In this document: in pieces, positions 29,141-39,640 of the stretch
Numbering within the stretch: the stretch's first letter is position 1
Layout of the letters: every line of letters begins with the position of its first letter
Source of the DNA: Xenopus tropicalis
Taxonomy: Eukaryota > Chordata > Amphibia > Anura > Pipidae
Reading direction: 5' to 3'
NCBI RefSeq assembly: GCF_000004195.4
Contig: NC_030679.2
Span: 16,657,212 to 16,721,211 of the forward strand
Length of the DNA: 64,000 bases
The notes under the pieces: generated by a model
The model's database searches: none
The model's input: only the letters and a program-made list of their open reading frames with translations
What the model was told of the DNA's origin: nothing
Position numbers and translations under genes: made by a program

Positions 29141-30834
29141 TACAGCTTTTAATACAGCTAGTGGACATTAACGTCCACTGTCCTTTCTCCACCCCCCACT
29201 ATATTGGCCCCTGCCAGTCGTTGCTCAATGAGCCTCTTGTCCTCCCCTAAATTTGCCAGTTCCCCCCCTTAGAGTCTGCAATTCAGTTTTGAAGTGAAAA
29301 ACCCACCTGCATGGAACTGCTGCTCCAGGATCACGTACACATGACAAGATACACACTGAGTGTCACCGGCAATCCCACTGGAACTCATATTGACAGTGGG
29401 TATCTATAGTTTCCTGGGTGCAATTCCTTGTATAATGCCTTTTTTGTTTTAAACGCCTTTTGGTTTTTAAAGCCTGTTAAATACTTAATTCATATGAAAC
29501 ACTTAGATCACATGCAACACTCGCTGTGCAGTCAGTAACTTATTGTGGTAAATTCCTATGGCGTCTTACAGCAGCCCCTCTGGCATTTGCCAGAATCCAG
29601 TCCAGGCCTTCTGGCAATGTCCTTGTTACTCCCTATAATTTTGGCCCGGCCTGCCCAGTTAATCTCTCATCTGATCAATTCCTGCTAACATTTTAGCCAT
29701 TGTACTCCTTCACCACTTAAACTCCCCCTACTTACATTATCACTCCACATCCTTATATCACTGACCTTTCCCCATTACATTGTGGCTGCTAACAACTCTA
29801 GGTCACAGTCATTCTGCAAAAAAATAACTTGTTAAACTTGTAGGAAATTACTATTAAAGGAGAATAAACCCTTATTAAACATCCCTCACTCACAAACCAA
29901 ACAACTTAGTACCCCATTAACATAGACATTTCCTTTACCTTGTTCTGTAAAGCAGAGTTGTGGGCTTGGAAGGTCTTCCGGTCTTTTCCCAAGCAATCTT
30001 CTAACAGAAGCATGTGAATCTAAAGCTGACACAGGCCTGAGTGTGTGTGTACAGAATGTGTTTGGAATGTGAAACAATAAAGATATAAGGTGTACCACTA
30101 GCACAGTGCCACTGGCACCAAAACCTTTTAGGACCAGAGGGTGCAAATGATTATTGCATCTTTCAATGAACTATAGAAGAAGAACAGGCTAAGTATTGCA
30201 TGGAGCAATGCAAGATCTTGTTCTACCACAGGTCCCAGGAGGGGCCCAGTGTGGAGCCTAATTGATGCACAACAGAAATGTGACCATCTTGTAATTCCAC
30301 TGTTGGTTCAAATATTATGACTTGGGTGATGCACCTCCATTAATATGAGTGAAAACTACTGATGCCAGGTCAACCCAAATATAGCTTAAAAAAAGGTGAT
30401 TTAATGTGACTCAGAAACAGGGTAAAGCCTTTATAGCCTTTCATCAAAGCACCATGTCATTAGTTGCCTGGTCTGGCTCTCTGTGCCTTTATATGCACAT
30501 GTAAGGTGCATTCCTAATGGGCTTTGAGTAGTCTACTGTAGTTATGCTTGATGGACCCTCACTTAATGTAGACATTATCTCTTGAAGAAATTCATAAGTT
30601 TGTGCTTAGGAGAAATGAGTTTGTGCTAAATGTTCCATAAAGAGGTTCAAATAAGGGTTCAAATAAGGGTCCTGCCCCACTGCCGGCCCAGTATTCAATA
30701 TTTGGTGATGCATACCTTCAGTATTAACACCAATAAGGTGTCACTGCAGGGGTCGCCGTGAGATCCCCAAATACTATATAAAAAATAGAAAAGAAGTACT
30801 CCAAAATGATATATACTAAAGTTTTTTCCTAATT
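29141..30834. other. Gene-free stretch
   Basis: No gene is recognised. A TTAA-type repeat end (TTAAAGGAGAATAAACCC) lies at about 29853, and a 14-bp tandem duplication (GTTCAAATAAGGGT, twice) at 30643-30670. From about 30700 the sequence may belong to the outer part of the Penelope-like element. Nothing else can be supported. Confidence 0.4.
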
Positions 30835-31312
30835 TATTTACATAAAAAAGGCCAATGTGTTTTGACCCCCCCACCAGAAATAGAGGGTTTTCATAGGGGG
30901 CATATGAAAAAAGCAGGCAAATACAAACACAATAACATGAAGTATAATTACCCTTTGTGTGACAGCATAGAAGGCGCTAAAAGCACAAATGTTGGTCCCC
31001 CAGCAGAAGTGACATGTACAGCTATATCCTATACATAGTTAATATCTCTTGTGCTGTATACACTTAGTGAGTTCCAATTCTACACAACGTATGTCTCTCA
31101 GACATAACTCTCATAACGTTTTGTGAGCATATCAACATTGACAGTAGCCATGGCAACCTGATTCACATTATGCACATACACATTCCCCATATATACATAT
31201 CTCTATATAATGCACAAACCACCCCAACATAATACTGATAGAGGACAAGAGAATTCCACAGCTGAATGATTTTATTCCCCAGGTTCCATACAAACTCTGG
31301 TTATTCTACAAA
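30835..31312. repeat. Left inverted arm of Penelope-like element
   Basis: It is the reverse complement, with divergence, of 38832-39250 (outer part) and 33004-33104 (inner part, around GGTTCCATACAAAC). On the minus strand 30845-30905 forms a hairpin followed by TCAAAACACATTGG, matching the hammerhead-like site at 39187-39230. Confidence 0.78.
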
Positions 31313-31504
31313 AATTCCATTAGAACTGCAAAAAAAAGAGGAGAAGAAATAAAGTGAAAAAATGTCACATTATCATTAATGTGTCTGGATGTCAATTACT
31401 GTTTCATCACTTACTTATTTATGTATTTGTAAAGTATTTAAACCAAGGCAACCAAGGAATAAAGCAATTACCTGCTGAACAAAAAATAGGAGTGATTAAG
31501 ATCC

Positions 31505-31813
31505 TCATCTTAACATCCATTCAGTTTCCCTTCTAAGTAACAACGTGTTTCGATGTATGCCACACTTGGATGGGGGAACTTGTTCAATTCCCATTACTCT
31601 CAGTGACACTGTATTGTGTCGATATTGTTTACAATGTTCTACCAAAATAGTGGTGTTGGTGCCTATTCTAATCACTCTCTTGTGTTTATTAAAGTGGTCC
31701 TTAAGTTTCTGTATTGTTTTTCCTACATAATAAAGTCGGCAAGAGCACTTAATTATGTAGACAACATAGGTGGACTGATATGTGATCCTCTGCTTAATCG
31801 GAAATGTTTTCAA
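31505..31813 (-). pseudogene. GIY-YIG endonuclease fragment of the Penelope-like element
   Basis: The frame reads TYVVYIIKCSCRLYYVGKTI then KDHFNKHKRVI, the GIY-YIG core (here YYVGKT) and the downstream His/Arg segment. It ends RRETEWMLR. It is separated from the RT fragments upstream by frameshifts and stops between 31813 and 32362. Confidence 0.82.
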
Positions 31814-32361
31814 AGAGTGTGGGTGTGTAAAGAATTAACCTTGTAAGTTGCTATTAAGAGCTCTGAAATTAAAAAAGCGGTAGCACCCTGGCTTAGGATT
31901 GCTAAGAAAATGTTCCCTTGTATACCTGTATACCTGTCCGTATTAGTAAATTGCTCAAATTGTTGCCTCTCTTATACGCAAACATAGGAGGAGAGGAACA
32001 ATAGGATCCCAAAATGGCATCATCCTCAAGGAAGTGCCAATGCTTCCAAATAATATGTTTTACATATCTACTGGCCATTTTATATTTTGTACAGGTAACT
32101 TTACCTTATTTTGAACTTCATCCACAACTTTACTATAAAGTCGCTGAAGAAAACATTCGGCCTTTTCCCCCAAATTGTGTGAAATCAGAGGTAATCCCCT
32201 TAACCCTTGTCATTTGAGAGAAGAGTAATGCTTATTAATGAGTCTGGATGGAAACTTCTTGCATGTAACAAGGTATCCATACTGTTTCTTTATACTGTGG
32301 TTGTAAATTTACCTTTATCAAACTTGATTAGTACATCCAAAAATGAGACCATTGATGGATT

Positions 32362-32998
32362 CTAGTGTGCCGTTAAATGTATAGTGCTGTATTGGGTGTT
32401 CAGATAATCAACAAAACATGTAAGGGACCCTTCATCCCCCTGCCAGATCAAAAAGGTATCATCAATATAGTGATAATACTGTATATTAGTCATAAAAGAT
32501 GACTGATATATGTATTTCTCCTCATAAGCAGACATTAACAAGGTGGCATATGTAGGAGCCACGGTACTGCTCATTGCTGTTCCTTGTTTCTGTCTATAGA
32601 CTTCACCCTCAAACTTAAAATAGTTATGTTCTAACACAAAATAAATTCATTTGTCCAAAAAAGAAAACAATTTCCTAATTGTCCAATTTTGTACATGTGA
32701 TGTTGTGGATGACTTGTTTCCCAAAATATGTGGTATGTTGGCGTAAAAAAGTTGGATCACTCAATAACACTTCATAGCATGCAGAGTCAGACAGCTGTCT
32801 TAATGCCTCTTCCTTATAATACTTATAGTCCATTATTATAATCCCCCCACCCTTGTCTGCAGGTTTAAAAATGTGTGTAGAATCAGTGATGAAAAAGGGA
32901 TTAATATCCAGAGACATTAATGATAACGTGAGGTACATATATAGGAATTTATATAGGAAACTTTTTTTCTTCCCCTCTTTTTTTGCAGTTCTAATCAA
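32362..32998 (-). pseudogene. Penelope-like reverse transcriptase fragments
   Basis: Two minus-strand frames hold the RT in order: 32998-32675 with IFKPADKGGGIIIMD and ALRQLSDSACYEVLLSDPT (N-terminal RT), then 32637-32362 with YRQKQGTAMSSTVAPTYA and the catalytic YIDDTFLIW. KPADKGG and GTAM..APxYA are diagnostic of Penelope-like RT. About 100 codons between the two frames are missing or decayed. Confidence 0.87.
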
Positions 32999-33103
32999 AT
33001 TGTTGTAGAATAACCACGTTTGTATGGAACCTGGCGAAGAAAATCATTCAGATGTGAGATTCTCTTGTCCTCTATCAGTATTATGTTGGGGTGGTTTGTG
33101 CAT

Positions 33104-33122
33104 TATATATATATATATATAT
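33104..33122. repeat. AT dinucleotide repeat
   Basis: A pure (AT)n tract in the inner end of the right Penelope arm, four bases before the Gmr1-type left LTR. Confidence 0.9.
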
Positions 33123-33126
33123 GTAC

Positions 33127-33752
33127 TGTAAGGCAACTCGTCCAAACAGTGCAGTCTCTGGGGGTTTAGGTAGATCGCAGGGATCAGATTGGTCTCAGAA
33201 AACAACAGTTCACACCCAGCATTTAGTTTTAAGCTGACCTCAATCAGCTTTATTCATATATAACCGGCACACAGGAGTATATTGGAAAACAAAACATAAA
33301 AATAAATCCTAGCCTGTCCGGCTCTAACTCACATACAGCAGCTCCCTCTCTATGCAATAGAGAGGATCTAGCATCCAACTCTACAAAAAACAAAAGTAGT
33401 TTGGTTACTCACTGTGTCCGGCTCTCTCCTTACTGCATGCAGGCAGTTCCCCAGAAAGGGAGAGAGTGAGTAACTCTGCAGACAACATCTTTAAAGGGGT
33501 TTCCCCTGAAGCCTAACAAGGCCACTAATTAGCCAAGCTTCACCAAAACCTGGATAGCCTGGTGAATGGAAGTCCCACCCGCTCACTTCCATTCACTCCA
33601 GGGCCCTTTTTACCGGCTTTTCCAAAAGCCGAATGCAGTGAAAGAACACTCTTTCACTGCTGGCATACTTTCCCTGGAGCTTAGTATATATAAGAGAGAA
33701 ATCTGGGAGAAATATAAACACCTTCCACCTCTAATCCAGCATTTCTCTCACA
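33127..33752 (-). repeat. 3' LTR of Gmr1-type element
   Basis: It is the downstream LTR in element sense. Just inside it lies a purine tract on the minus strand (plus-strand CACCCTCCCCCTCTG, 33753-33767), the expected polypurine tract. AATAAA on the minus strand is at 33249-33254. Confidence 0.92.
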
Positions 33753-33769
33753 CACCCTCCCCCTCTGTT

Positions 33770-34690
33770 TCGAAGTAGGGGTCGGAACACAACTAGCCTC
33801 AAGACAGTGTACCCGGGATAAGGCATCTGCATTTCCCAGCTGGGACCCCGGTCTATGCTCCACTGTGAACTTGTAGTTCTGAAGGGCCAGGAACCATCTT
33901 GTCACCCTTCTATTCTTTTCACGATTTTCACACATCCATTTAAGGGGGGCGTGGTCAGTAACTAATGTAAACTGGCGGCCTAACTGATAATATCTAAGCT
34001 CCTCCAGCACCCATTTCACTGCTAAGCATTCCTTCTCTACTGTAGCATAGTTTCTCTCATGGATGTTCAGCTTTTTACTCAGGAAAACTATAGGATGCTC
34101 TGCACCCTCTCTGATTTGGGACAGTACTGCTCCGACTCCCACATCGGATGCGTCAGTCTGCACAATAAATTTCTTTGTGAAGTCTGGGGTTATCAGTACT
34201 GGTTGGCTGCATAAGGCTTTTTTTAGGGTCTGAAAGGCCTGTTTTGCCTCAGAGTTCCACTTGATCATTATGGACTTGGTCCCTTTTGTAAGGTCAGTCA
34301 GAGGGACAGCTATAGTGGCAAAGTTAGCTATGAACCTTCTGTAGTAACCAGTGATCCCCAAAAAAGCTCTAACCTGTTTTTTTGTGAATGGTCTAGACCA
34401 GTCTTGAATTGCCTGCACCTTGTTAATCTGAGGCTTAACTAGCCCTCTACCAATGTTGTACCCCAAATACTTGGCTTCTTCCAGGCCTATGCTACATTTT
34501 TTTGGGTTAGCTGTCAGACCGGCCATTCGTATGGAATCAAGCACGGCCTGTACCCTAGGTAGATGGGATTGCCAATCCGAGCTATGGATAACTACATCAT
34601 CTAGGTACGCTGCTGCGTACTGCCTATGGGGCCTTAAGATTTGGTCAATGGCAACACTACATACTGGAACAGACCTTTGGGAGTGCTAAA
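33770..34690 (-). pseudogene. RT C-terminal part and RNase H of Gmr1-type element
   Basis: The catalytic YLDD is encoded at 34607-34596, in a frame different from the RT N-terminus because a small deletion near 34634-34660 has removed the conserved stretch just before it. Beyond it come the thumb/connection (VRAFLGITGYYRRFI) and RNase H with FIVQTDASDVGVGAVLSQ, VFLSKKL, TLVTDHAPLKWM and NADALSRV, intact to the polypurine tract. The element cannot make a working RT. Confidence 0.88.
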
Positions 34691-36839
34691 AGCAGTTTTC
34701 TCTTTGGCTCGGTCCGTCAGGGGAATCTGCCAATAGCCCTTGGTCAAATCTAAGGTCGTCAGGTATCTAGCCATCCCTAGTCTCTCAATTAACTCGTCCA
34801 CACGAGGCATAGGGTAGGCATCAAATTTGGAGACCGTATTTAATTTTCGAAAGTCATTACAGAAGCGCCAGCTCCCATCTGGTTTAGGTATTAAGACAAT
34901 GGGACTGGACCAATCGCTATGCGACTCCTCAATGACTCCCAACTCTAACATCTTTTTAACTTCCTGAGATATGGCTTCTCGTCTAGCTTCAGGCACCCTA
35001 TAAGGTTTTACGTTAACCCTTACCCCTGGTTCAGTTATGATGTCATGCTTTACCAAAGAGGTTCGTCCAGGTTTCTCAGAAAAAACCTCCCTATTTTTGA
35101 TTACAAAGGTCTGTACTTCTTTCCTCTGAGTGTCTGACAAGGAGTCTGCCACCTTAACCTCTGGCACTAGGGGTTCTGCCCTTAGAGATAAAGTAGGCTT
35201 GGTGAACAATGACATCCTTTCTTTCCAGGGTTTTATAAGATTGACGTGGTAAACCTGCTCAGGTTTCCTTTTACCTGGTTGGCCAACCTTATAATTTACT
35301 TCACCAATCTTTCCAAGAATCTCAAAGGGCCCTTGCCACTTTGCCAAAAATTTGCTTTTTACTGTAGGTATTAGCACTAGTACACGATCCCCAGGGGAAA
35401 AATTGCGTACTCTGGCACCTCTATTATACACCCTCTGTTGGGCTTCTTGTGCCTGCTCCATGTGCTCTCTTGCTATGGGCATCACCGCGGTTATTCTGTC
35501 CTGCATTTGGTCTATATGCTCAATGACACTTTTAAAGGGGGTGGGTTGTCCCTCCCAAGTCTCCTTTGCTATGTCCAACAAGCGCCTTGGGTGCCTACCA
35601 TATAGCAACTCAAACGGTGAGTACCCCATAGATGATTGAGGGACCTCCCTTATGGCAAACATTAAATAGGGTAACAAGTAATCCCAATTCCCAATAAGAT
35701 TGACGTGGTAAACCTGCTCAGGTTTCCCAATTTCTTAAGCATTTTTAGTTCCCAATTTCTTAAGCATACTTTTGAGCGTTTTATTAAACCTTTCTACTAA
35801 CCCATCAGTCTGGGGGTGGTATACAGAAGTGCGAAGTTGGACCACTTTAAACAACCTGCACAGCTCCTTCATGACCCGGGACATAAACGGGGTGCCTTGG
35901 TCAGTGAGTATCTCCTTTGAGATTCCTACCCTGCTAAAGACATGTACCAATTCTCTAGCAATGGATTTAGAGGAGGTATTACGTAGAGGAATGGCCTCGG
36001 GGTATCGGGTAGCATAATCCATGATTACCAATATATGTTGGTGTCCCCGTGCAGACTTTACTATTGGGCCCACCAAATCCATGGCTATCCTCTCAAATGG
36101 TGTCTCTATCACAGGGAGAGGGACCAAAGGACTACGAAAAATGCGGCCTAGGAGCCGAATACTGGCAGTCTGGACAGGAACTACAGTATTGCTCGACTTC
36201 ACCATGTAGTCCTGGCCAGAAAAACCGTTGCGAAATTCGCTCCTTTGTCTTCTCTACCCCTAAATGTCCGCCCATCACATGTTTATGTGCGAGGTCAAGT
36301 ACCATACGCCGGTATGGTTTTGGGACAACCAGCTGCTCCACCCGGTCATTTCCCTTTTCTACTACCTGATATAGCAGGTCATTTTGGAGGGCTAAGTAGG
36401 GACAAGAGGGTCTAGAGTCAGAGTCTATAGGTTTCCCATCTATCATTTTTACATTGGCCCTTGCTCTAGACAGTGTGGGATCCTTTAACTGCTCTGAAGC
36501 AAAATTATCCCTCCTAATCTCCAAGTCAGGCATGTCATTGTCTTCCTCAACCGGGTCTACATGGTCTTCCCCACCTGGTATAGTCTGGTCAACCTGGGGT
36601 TCCACGCCTACCTCATCAGATTCCCCTGCTAACACAGAAAAGGGAAAATCTATATTAGCGCCACCTTCCGGTACAACCTCAGATACTTTACCACCGGAAT
36701 CAGAGCGGCTTCCCTTTAAGTAGGACTGGTCCATAACTTTGTCAGTTTCCCACAATTTCCAGAAATGTGGGAAGTTTCTCCCCAAAATTACATCATGTGG
36801 TAAAGTGGGAACCAACCCTACAGGGTACCTTAATGTCCC
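34690..36839 (-). pseudogene. Integrase and RT N-terminal part of Gmr1-type element
   Basis: In minus-strand order there are the zinc-binding module (HVMGGHLGVEKTKERISQRF, CSSCPDCQ), then after a one-base insertion in a T-run at about 36137 the catalytic core (MDLVGPIV, EILTDQGTPF, HPQTDGLVERFN). After a filler insertion at 35694-35766 come the core end, a GPFEILG module and then RT (VIEESHSDWSSPIVLIPKPD, LTTLDLTKGYWQIPL). The integrase and RT are joined in one frame (35677-34634) with the integrase first. Confidence 0.9.
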
Positions 36840-38071
36840 TTAGGCAGTTTTGATTTCCACTTCAGCCATAGAATACTCGCGAGTATCCCCATGTATACAT
36901 GTAACCCCTACAGTATCAGGCCCATATTGAGGGGTTTCAACCAACACAGATTTCATCAGGGTAACCTGGCTACCAGAATCTAATAATGCATTCACTGGCT
37001 TTCCTTCCACAATAACATCACACAGGTATTTATCATTCCCTGTCTTTAGAAGGGCAGTACACACAATCTGAGCATAAATTGATGTACGTCTCTTTGTTAA
37101 GGCAGTATCACACTGCATAGGTTCATCAGTTAGGCTGCAGTCTGCAGCAAAGTGTCCCAGCATTTGGCACCGGTAACACCGCACCAAGTCTTTATTAGGT
37201 CCTCTACGAGGAGGGGTCCCTCCTGACACAATTTGGTAGTCTCTGGGTCTAGCGCCTGTAGATTCTCCACGTTGGAGCATGCTCTTATCAGTCGTAGGTT
37301 CCTTTTTCCATGCAGGAAGCTTCCCCTTGGGAGCCAAGGTGCGCTCCACTTGTTGAAAACTGAGTAGCTCCTCAGCAGAAATGTACCACTCTACCATTTC
37401 CACAAGCTGGTCTGCAGTTGTTGGGTCTGCATGGCTTACCCATTTGCGCAAAGTTGAAGGCAGAGACCTAAGGTATCGGTCCATCACTATCCGCTCCACG
37501 ATCTGTGGCCCAGTTAGGGTCTCCGGCTGCAGCCACTTTTTAGTTAGATGAATTAGGTCATGCATTTGGGAGCGTGGAGGCTTTCTGCCATAAACATCCA
37601 CTGATGAGCACGCTGGGCACGGACCGAGAGGGTGACCCCCAGTCGGGCCAAAATCTCAGCTTTTAGTTTGTCATAATCTTTAGCGGCTACAGGATCCAGA
37701 TCAAAATAGGCTTTTTGTGGTTCCCCAGAGAGAAAGGGCGCCACCAGGCCTGCCCACTGCTCTTTAGGCCATTCCTCTCGCTCTGCTATCCTCTCAAAAG
37801 TGGAAAGGTACGCTTCAACATCATCACTTGTTGTCAGCTTTTGCAGATAGTAGCTGGCTCGTATAGCAGTTGGTTTAGTGGTTTCTGTAGGAGGTGCTGC
37901 AACACTCCTTGCAGCTAGCTGCTGCACTACCTCTTTGAGGAGCTCCCGGTCTTGTCGCTGTTCCTCTCGGCTTGCGATCAGCTGTTGCTGCTGGACTCTG
38001 GTGGCCTCTTGCTGAGCAGCCGTAGCCTGTATCAAGGCCTTGATAACGTCGTCCATCATGCCCTGCAGCAA
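36840..38071 (-). pseudogene. gag and protease of Gmr1-type element
   Basis: The first frame (38071-37553) has a Gln/Arg-rich coiled coil and a capsid-like region (YLSTFERIAEREEWPKEQWA). After a one-base shift at about 37565-37600, the second frame (37601-36840) carries a SCAN-like segment at residues about 16-80 (LIHLTKKWLQPETLTGPQIV, LRSLPSTLRKWV). Next come a CCHC knuckle (CYRCQMLGHFAADC) and the protease active site LLDSGSQ. A TAA at 36840-36842 stops it inside the protease; the same frame resumes at 36815 with HDVILGRNFP, the protease end. Confidence 0.88.
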
Positions 38072-38121
38072 AACACTTTATAATGCAAAGCTGAAATTGG
38101 GTTTCTGGCCCTTTAAATCTC

Positions 38122-38176
38122 CAAAAAAAAAAAAAACCAAACAAAAAAAAAAAAATTTTTTTTTTTTTTTTTTTTA
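38122..38176. repeat. A-tract joined to T-tract
   Basis: About 27 mostly A followed by 22 T, in the Gmr1-type leader between the 5' LTR and gag. It could form a hairpin and is a likely sequencing-error site. Confidence 0.85.
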
Positions 38177-38201
38177 TATTGCCAAAGCATCCTCCACCAT
38201 A

Positions 38202-38827
38202 TGTAAGGCAACTTGTCCAAACAGTGCAGTCTCTGGGGGTTTAGGTAGATCGCAGGGATCAGATTGGTCTCAGAAAACAACAGTTCACACCCAGCATTTA
38301 GTTTTAAGCTGACCTCAATCAGCTTTATTCATATATAACCGGCACACAGGACTATATTGGAAAACAAAACATAAAAATAAATCCTAGCCTGTCCGGCTCT
38401 AACTCACATACAGCAGCTCCCTCTCTATGCAATAGAGAGGATCTAGCATCCAACTCTACAAAAAACAAAAGTAGTTTGGTTACTCACTGTGTCCGGCCCT
38501 CTCCTTACTGCATGCAGGCAGTTCCCCAGGAAGGGAGAGAGTGAGTAATTCTGCAGACAACATCTTTAAAGAGGTTTCCCCTGAAGCCTAACAAGGCCAC
38601 TAATTAGCCAGGCTTCACCAAAACCTGGATAGCCTGGTGAATGGAAGTCCCACCCGCTCACTTCCATTCACTCCAGGTCCCTTTTTACCGGCTTTTCCAA
38701 AAGCCGAATGCAGTGAAAGAACACTCTTTCACTGCTGGCATACTTTCCCTGGAGCTTAATATATATAAGAGAGAAATCTGGGAGAAATATAAACACCTTC
38801 CACCTCTAATCCAGCATTTCTCTCACA
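38202..38827 (-). repeat. 5' LTR of Gmr1-type element
   Basis: It is the upstream LTR in element sense. On the minus strand a TATATATA box lies at about 38758-38768, with AATAAA at 38324-38329 further along, placing the RNA start and end inside the LTR. Just inside the element, the minus strand reads TGGTGGAGGATGC (38188-38200), a candidate tRNA primer site; I could not assign the tRNA. Confidence 0.9.
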
Positions 38828-39186
38828 GTACATATGGAGAATGTGTATATACATAATTGTAAATCAGGTTGCCATGGCGACTGACATGCGTTGCTATGGC
38901 AACTTGCTGTACAATGTTGTTATTCTCTCAAAACGTTAAAGAGCTATGTCTGAGGGACATGCATCATGTATAAGGGTTGTGTAGAATTGGTACTCACTTA
39001 GCGTATGTAGCATAAGAGATATTAACTATATGTATATGAGATAGTACACGTCACTTCCGGTCATGTCAATCCTGCCTAACTGGGGGACCTGCATTCATGC
39101 TTTTGGCTCCTTCCATGCTGTCACACAAAGGGTATTTATACTTCATGTTAGTGTGTTTGTATTTGCCTGCTTTTTTTTGTATGCCC

Positions 39187-39230
39187 CTGATAAAGACCCT
39201 CCATTTCTGGTAGGGATCAAAATGCGTTGG
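39187..39230 (+). other. Degenerate hammerhead-like motif
   Basis: CTGATAA, a GACCCT/AGGGAT stem, then CAAAATGCGTTGG resembles the CUGANGA-stem-GAAA layout of hammerhead ribozymes in Penelope-like terminal repeats. Two core positions are altered (G to A in the first box, and GAAA to AAAA preceded by C), so it is probably inactive. Confidence 0.45.
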
Positions 39231-39398
39231 GCTTTTTCATGTAAATAAAAAAGGAAAAACCTTTGTATATATCATTTTGTAATGCCCACTGCCTGTCCAG
39301 GGCTGCACCAAGTAAACCCACCAAACCCACCAGTTTGAGCCCCTTGTTATTGATTCTTTTAGGAGAACAATGACTAATTATACGATGAATATAATTGG

Positions 39399-39437
39399 TT
39401 AATATGTACATGATTAACCCCATCATGTACATATTAA
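39399..39437. repeat. 15-bp perfect inverted repeat bounded by TTAA
   Basis: TTAATATGTACATGA (39399-39413) and its complement (39423-39437) flank a 9-nt loop. The right TTAA is also the left target site of the MITE remnant that follows. Confidence 0.85.
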
Positions 39438-39640
39438 AGGGGTACTAAACCCTGCTGCACTGCACTTCTCTGCTCAAGCAGTTCAAGTGTCATGTAATGA
39501 AGATGAAAGAATGAAATAATTATCTAATATCTAATAATTATCTATATGTAAGATGATAGGAAGATGCCTGACATAGTGTTGGCATGAAGTATTCTCATTT
39601 TCACTTCTCTTGCACTTATAATGAGATTTTTAGTCAGTAG
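39438..39640. mobile_element. TTAA-type MITE, left end only
   Basis: It begins AGGGGTACTAAACCCTGC after TTAA, the complement of the internal end at 9153-9167, and continues with sequence matching 9290-9460 (CATGTAATGAAGA, GCCTGACATAGTG). No right end is seen before 39645. Confidence 0.65.

Larger units (their letters stand above)
33127..38827 (-). mobile_element. Gmr1-type Ty3/gypsy retrotransposon (integrase before RT)
   Basis: Two 626-bp LTRs (33127-33752 and 38202-38827; TGTAAGG...CTCACA) are flanked by the 4-bp duplication GTAC (33123-33126 and 38828-38831). In minus-strand order the inside encodes gag with a SCAN-like segment and zinc knuckle, protease, integrase, RT and RNase H. Integrase ahead of RT is unlike ordinary Ty3/gypsy and typical of the Gmr1 group. 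The LTRs differ at nine positions with no indels, about 1.4 percent, so it is young. The coding region nevertheless has at least five breaks. Confidence 0.93.
30835..39250 (-). mobile_element. Penelope-like element with long inverted arms, split by a Gmr1-type element
   Basis: RT and GIY-YIG regions (31505-32998, minus strand) lie between two inverted arms of about 480-540 bp: 30835-31312 on the left, and 33004-33122 plus 38832-39250 on the right. The right arm is interrupted by the LTR element at 33127-38827. The arms match at roughly 80-85 percent by eye (for example CCCTTTGTGTGACAGCAT on the left, reversed on the right at about 39110-39135). Degenerate hammerhead-like sequences lie in both arms. 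Confidence 0.8.

Noticed and set aside
38188..38200. A specific tRNA primer for the Gmr1-type element
   Set aside because: TGGTGGAGGATGC starts with the expected TGG, but I could not match it to a tRNA 3' end with confidence.
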